Assembly: GCA_920105625.2 (NCBI GenBank)
Contig: OV050030.1
Location: 318,064,789 to 318,128,788 of the forward strand
Length of the DNA: 64,000 bases
Direction: 5' to 3'
Source of the DNA: Clusia tigrina
Taxonomy: Eukaryota > Arthropoda > Insecta > Diptera > Clusiidae
Below, in pieces: positions 58,782 through 64,000 of the stretch (position 1 is its first letter; every line of letters starts with the position of its first letter). Made by a program: the position numbers and the translations under genes. Below the pieces are notes generated by a model. It was given only the letters and a program-made list of their open reading frames with translations. It was not told the DNA's origin and did no database searches.

Positions 58782-61093
58782 GTGTTGAAACGAGAAAAAA
58801 AGTAAGCGCAATGAATTTTTATTCATATCGTTTCATGGTTCGGCAGGGTGAAGTGAATTATTTGTTATATTGCCGTCGACTTCTTCACCAATTTGTCGTT
58901 GACATGTATGCAAAAATCGAGACTGAGAGATTGAATTTCATTAGATTTAATTAGAGGAAATTGCGCTCAGAGGAGTACATTCACTTGCGGGATGCTATAA
59001 ACAATGATGGAAACGTTGATAATCTTGGCAAAATGATCATATTACCATCATCATATCAAGGTAGCCCGAGACACATGCACGAATATGCGCAAGACGCAAT
59101 GAGTTACGTTCGTCATTATGGTCGTCCCGATCTTTTCATCACGTTTACCTGTAACCCTCAATGGGATGAGTTGAAAGACCTTCTTTTTGATGGGCAAAAA
59201 ACAATGGATCGGCATGATATTACTGCCCGTGTATTCAATCAAAAGTTGAAGGCATTGATGAATTTAATTGTGAAAAGTCGGGTGTTTGGTGAGGTGAAAT
59301 GTTGGATGTATTCCATTGAATGGCAAAAGCGTGGTTTGCCTCACGCTCATTTTTTGACTTGGCTGGTGAATAAGATCACTCCGGACGAGGTGGATCATGT
59401 TATTTCAGCCGAAATACCAGATTGTGCGAGTGATCCGGAATTATATGCAGTTGCTACTCAAAACATGATTCATGGACCATGTGGAGAATACAACGTTAAT
59501 TCACCATGTATGGCTGAAGGCAAATGTACGAAGCGATATCCAAGAGCTTTGGTATCGGATACAGTAACTGGTGAAGATGGTTATCCTTTGTATCGTCGTA
59601 GATCCACTGAGGATCATGGTAGATCTTTGATTAAAGTACGGAATCAAGACGTTGAAGTTGATAACAGATGGATTGTGCCATATTCACCACTGTTGTCGAA
59701 AGTTTTCAAAGCACATATAAACGTCGAGTATTGCAATTCTGCTAAGTCAATTAAGTACATTTGCAAATATGTCAACAAAGGAAGCGATATGGCAGTTTTC
59801 GGAGTGTCAGATCCAAACAGAAACGACGAAGTAACTCGGTTTCAAATGGGGCGTTATATTAGCAGCAATGAAGCCATTTGGCGTATATTTGCATTTCATA
59901 TTCATGAGAGGTATCCAACAGTCGTTCACCTTGCGGTACACTTAGAAAATGGCCAACGTGTTTATTTTACAGCTGCAAATGCTGCTGAAAGAGCTGCATC
60001 ACCTACAGATACAACATTGACAGCTTTTTTCAAGTTGTGTGCAGTTGATGATTTTGCCAAAACGTTGTTGTATGCTGAGGTTCCAACATATTTTACTTGG
60101 AATGCAACGAAGAAAGAATTTCAACGACGAAAACAAGGAAATCGTGTGGCAGGTCATATGAATTTGTATTCGAGTGATGCTTTGGGACGAATATACACTG
60201 TTCATCCGAATAATGCTGAGTGCTTTTATTTGCGTTTGTTGTTAGTTAATGTTCGTGGGCCAACATCGTTTGGTGATTTGAGAACTGTCGATAGTGAATT
60301 ATGTGTGACGTACAGAGAAGCATGTCAGAAATTGAATTTGTTGGAAAATGATGCACATTGGGATCACACTTTAGCTGATGCATCTGTTGTTGCTCATCCG
60401 CATCAAATTCGGAATTTATTTGCAATAATTTTGTCTACGTGTTTTCCATCAAATCCGTTGGAGTTATGGACAAAGTATCAAGATTTTTTGTCGGAAGATA
60501 TTTTGAATCGAATGCGCCGAATTAATCATAATCCAGTGATGGATTTTACTCCAGAAATTTACAATGAAGCATTACTTATGATTGAGGATTTATGTTTGGC
60601 AATTGGAAATAAGGCTTTAGTTCAATTGGGAATGCCATCACCTAATCGTCCAATGCATGCTTTATTCGAGCAGGAGTTACAACGTGATTTGCAGTACGAT
60701 TGTGTTTTGTTGAATGCATACGTTGTAGATAATCGTCCGAAATTAAATTTGGAACAAAAAGTGGCGTATGATTCGATTATGCAAGTTGTCAATAGCGGAG
60801 TCGGTGGATTTTATTTTTTGGATGCACCTGGTGGTACCGGAAAAACATTTTTGATTTCTTTGATTTTGGCAACCATACGTTCTGAGAATAAAATTGCATT
60901 GGCATTGGCTTCTTCTGGCATAGCTGCAACTTTGTTGGACGGTGGACGGACAGCACATTCTGCTTTGAAATTGCCTTTGAATATTCAAGTTATTGAACAT
61001 CCGACGTGTAATATATCGAAAACATCTGGAACAGCTAATCTTTTGCAGGCAGGTGATATTGTTGTGTGGGATGAGTGCACTATGGCGCATTAG
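58782..61093 (+). pseudogene. H9 Helitron Rep-helicase exon 2, two stops
   Basis: A private TAG at 58952-58954 replaces CAG (RFNQRK), in addition to the shared TAG after Walker B. Further changes: ELQRDLQYD, SGTANLLQAGD (others SGTAKLLQACD). Confidence 0.88.
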
Positions 61094-61790
61094 AAATCAG
61101 TTGAAAGAATCATGAAAAATGTTCGAGATAATTCAGGCTTATTTGGAGGTGCATTAATTTTATTGTCAGGCGATTTCAGACAAACATTGCCCGTCATTCC
61201 TAGATCGACAGTTGCCGATGAAATTAACGCTTGATTGAAATCTTCACATTTATGGAGATTTGTTAAAACGTTGAATCTTACTACCAACGTTCGTGTTAAG
61301 TTGCAGAACGATCCAATGAACAAGATATTGCGAATTATCTAACAGAATTTTTGAATTCGTTAGATTTACCAGGATCGCCTCCGCATAATCTCCAATTGAA
61401 AGTTGGCGTCACTATCATTATGCTACCCCGTTTGTGTAACGGTACAGACTTGATGTTAAAAGATTGATGACTTATGTAATTGAAGCTACTATTTTAACTG
61501 GGAAATTCAAAGGCGAAGATGTATTCATTCCACGCATCCCAATCGTTCCATCTGACACACCATTTGAATTTAAACGACTTCAGTTTCCTATTTGCCTTGC
61601 TTTTGCGGTTACTATGAATAAGGCGCAAGGCCAATCGTTAGGAATTTGTGGAGCTAATTTAGAGTATCCAGTTTTCTCACATGGACAACTGTATGTTGCC
61701 TGTTCGCGTGTTGGCAAACCATCGGTTTTGTATATTTACACCGAAAGTGGAAAAACAAAAAATGTTGTGTACCACAGACCTTTACAATAA
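61094..61790 (+). pseudogene. H9 helicase 3' remnant (type B derived)
   Basis: Same breakpoint and deletion as H3; the final-motif frame is 61464-61790. Confidence 0.85.
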
Positions 61791-61881
61791 AAATTATTTA
61801 ACACTGATTAAAATGAACTATGAATTGATTTTATATTTTCCTATTTTGTTTCGCACTACGAAGTGTGCAGGGGGTTCGCTA

Positions 61882-61992
<111 letters not shown>

Positions 61993-63643
61993 CAGTGACT
62001 CACACTGAAAATGGTCCACTTGTAACCACACACTTTAAAGCGTAAAATGTCTAAGAAATCGATATGTAAATAAAAAAGTAAAAATGCCAAAGTTGTTAGT
62101 TTGTTGTATTTTAATAAAAAAACATAAAAAAATTTATAAATTCCATAACATTTTTCAAAAAATTAACATTGAACGAAATAAAAGAAAAATTCAGGTCACA
62201 GTGAAAATGGTCCACTTAAGCTTATGTACATTAATTTAAGTATTCATAGAAAAACTACATATTATTAATATTTTGTTGGATAGCCTTTCTGATGAATAAC
62301 AGATTTAAGGCGACTTGGAATAGATTCTACCAGCTTTTTTGTATAATCCGGGCTTATTTTCTCCCACTCCTCCAAAAGGACCTTTTTTAAGTCATTTTTG
62401 TTTGAAATTTCGTGTTTTCGTATTTCAATTTCCAGTTTCTGCCACAAATTTTCAATTATGTTCAAGTCCGGTGATTGGGGAGGAGTTTTGATTACTCTTG
62501 GACAATGATACAGAAGTCATTCTTTAATTATTCCTGCCGTATGCTTTGGATCATTATTCTGATAGAAGTGAAAAGTTTCTTTTATGCCGAGTTTTTCAGC
62601 ACTTTGTTTAAGATTATTTTTCAAAATGTTTAAATATTGCATTTTCTCCATAATCCCTTCAACAAAGTGCAATTTGCCAACACCAGCAGCCGAACAAGCA
62701 CCCCAGACCATCACATGCCCGCCACCATGTTTAACTGTCGGACGTAAATGCTTAGGATTCATCTCCTGGTTGGGTTTTCTCCAAACGTTTACTCTGCCAT
62801 CTGACCCAAAGAGGTTATATTTACTCTCATCCGTGAATATGACGTTCTTCCAGAATGAAAAATCTTTCCCAGCGTAGCTATGAGCGAACTGCAATCGAAT
62901 TTTTTTATTCTTTAGACTTACAAAAGGTTTCTTGCGTGCAATTCTGCCATTTAGTCCATCCTTCCGAAGGACTCTCCGAATTGTCTCGGCGTTACAGCTT
63001 ATATTGAAGTGTTTTTCAACCATATCCCGTAGTTTCGGTGCACTAAGTCTAGGATTTATCTTGATTTGGTTGACTATCCACCTTTCTTGACGCTCGCTGA
63101 ATAGCTTTTTTGTGCTAATTTTCGGCTTATTTGTAACTCGTCCTTCATTTTTAAACCGCTGAATGATATTTTCGACTGTTGTGCGGGCTTTTTTAACAAT
63201 TTTCGCTATTTCTCTTTGACTTTTTCCACTTTTATAGTGTTCAATAATTAAATTTCTCAGCTCGAGAGTAGTATGTCGACCCATCCTCAAATTTATAGAT
63301 AAACAACTGAAGGAATCGATCTAAACTGTGTTTGCTTCAATGCACAAGTGTAAATAAAGGTAAACAGAACAAAACAAATAAGGGAATATGGAAAAGATCC
63401 GTTATTTATCGTAGTTCTGCACAGTGGACCATTTTCACTGTGACCTGAATTTTTCTTTTATTTCGTTCAATGTTAATTTTTTGAAAAATGCTATGGAATT
63501 AATAAATTTTTTTATGTTTTTTTATTAAAATACAACAAACTAACAACTTTGGCATTTTTACTTTTTTATTTACATATCGATTTCTTAGACATTTTACGCT
63601 CTAAAGTGTGTGGTTACAAGTGGACCATTTTCAGTGTGAGTCA

Positions 63644-63646
<3 letters not shown>
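61993..63646 (-). mobile_element. Tc1-like transposon with long (224-bp) inverted repeats
   Basis: Ends CAGTGACTCACACTG... at 61993 and its complement at 63646, flanked by TA (61991-61992, 63647-63648). The inverted repeats run 61993-62216 and 63423-63646, nearly identical with a few substitutions. Each repeat carries the motif GTGAAAATGGTCCACTT-like twice, near its outer end (CACTGAAAATGGTCCACTTG) and at its inner end (CAGTGAAAATGGTCCACTT), the IR/DR arrangement known from Minos, Paris and Bari-like elements. Total length 1654 bp. It inserted into the (TA)n between H9 and H10. Confidence 0.93.
62265..63290 (-). pseudogene. Tc1-like transposase, nonsense and catalytic Asp lost
   Basis: DNA cut-and-paste transposase, 341 codons, of the DD34E type. 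The N-terminal helix-turn-helix part is MRMGRHTTLELRNLI to SQREIAKIVKKARTTV, followed by a second DNA-binding segment with KINPRLSAPKLRDMV. First catalytic Asp 154 is in IFTDESKYN. The second normally sits in QDNDPKH; here the sequence is QNNDPKH, with Asn at 245. The Glu is at 280 in NIIENLW, exactly 34 residues after 245, which confirms the alignment. In-frame TGA at codon 258 (62517-62519) splits the gene. Both lesions make the protein inactive; they are point changes, so the copy is fairly young. Confidence 0.9.

Positions 63647-63722
<76 letters not shown>
63647..63722. repeat. (TA)n between the Tc1-like element and H10
   Basis: Pure TA repeats, continuing the array interrupted by the Tc1-like insertion. 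Confidence 0.95.
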
Positions 63723-63723
<1 letters not shown>

Positions 63724-64000
63724 TAGCGGACCCCAATGCACTTCGTTACAACCAACCAAAAAAAGAAAAGAAATATTCTAGATTTTTTTTATGAAATGAA
63801 TGCATTGTATTTCCAAATTATTAACGTCAATCCAAAACATTTGGATACATTATATTTTTCGTTTGCCCATTTGAAGCGAGCACAAACAAACAATTTGGAG
63901 TTCCAACTCTTGAGCAGGCCACGTATAACTGTCCATGTGGAAAGGACGGCTCCTCCAAATGTAATCCGCATATTTGAAGCGTTTGTCATTGCGCCTTTTT
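63723..64000 (-). mobile_element. Helitron H10 3' end (different family), runs off the window
   Basis: Minus strand: TTGTAACGAAGTGCATTGGGG, then TCCGCTAG at 63723 followed by T. The hairpin loop ACGAAGTGC and CGCTAG match the other Helitrons, but the sequence is otherwise different. The coding end lies at 63827. Confidence 0.8.
63827..64000 (-). pseudogene. H10 helicase C-terminal end, partial
   Basis: Reads KKAQ, a TGA where other helicases have Gly of KAQGQ, then QTLQICGLHLEEPSFPHGQL and YVACSRVGTPNCLFVLA, ending TGA at 63827-63829. This is the last PIF1-type helicase motif. The rest lies outside the window. Confidence 0.78.

Noticed and set aside
62584..62877. 97-codon frame opposite the Tc1-like transposase
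   Set aside because: Antisense shadow of the transposase catalytic region.

Overview
The window is repeat DNA from a eukaryote, most likely an insect and plausibly a dipteran. It is AT-rich and full of long (TA)n arrays. It contains Helitrons with short (66 bp) GT-AG introns, copia-like and gypsy-like LTR retroelements, LOA/Jockey/I-type LINEs and Tc1/mariner DNA transposons. I found no host gene, tRNA, rRNA or bacterial feature. Almost every base outside the microsatellites belongs to a mobile element or its remnant. The species is not determinable from this window alone.

Layout. 1-6033: AT-rich DNA, a decayed LINE (690-2090) and an old decayed Helitron (H1, 2514-4930). 6034-10270: a second decayed Helitron (H2, called type B here). 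10271-19011: a mosaic of retroelement fragments, namely copia C1 (-), gypsy G1 (+), an I-like LINE 3' end (-), copia C3 (+) and gypsy G2 (-), with (TA)n arrays between several of them. 19012-34105: three Helitrons, H3 (+), H4 (-), H5 (+), arranged tail-to-tail then head-to-head. 34106-35833: copia fragment C2 (+). 35834-47933: H6 (-), a probable solo LTR (41235-42585) and H7 (-). 47981-50762: a LINE (-). 50763-51235: microsatellite and a mariner-like end. 51236-61882: H8 and H9 in direct tandem, 4 bp apart. 61993-63646: a Tc1-like element with 224-bp terminal inverted repeats. 63723-64000: the 3' end of another Helitron (H10, -), cut by the window edge.

How the parts relate. The Helitrons encode a Rep (HUH nuclease, two-Tyr motif) fused to a PIF1-like helicase. 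Only H5 has an open helicase reading frame through all motifs (1111 codons in its second exon); it is called type A. The other six recent copies (H3, H4, H6, H7, H8, H9; called type R) are chimeras. Their 5' three quarters match H5, and their 3' 0.7-0.8 kb match the already broken type B element H2. The join lies at a GAA just after Walker B, and all six carry the same TAG stop eight codon-adjacent bases before it. They therefore look like defective elements copied in trans, possibly with protein from an H5-like element. All recent copies, H5 included, also share a one-base frameshift in a T run in exon 1.

The most unusual structure is in the solo LTR at 41520-41761: four tandem 67-bp units, each with a perfect 11-bp stem and a 19-nt loop. 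Two stem base pairs differ between units, and both partners change together. On the minus strand the array lies between a TATA box and a poly(A) signal, so it would be in the RNA.
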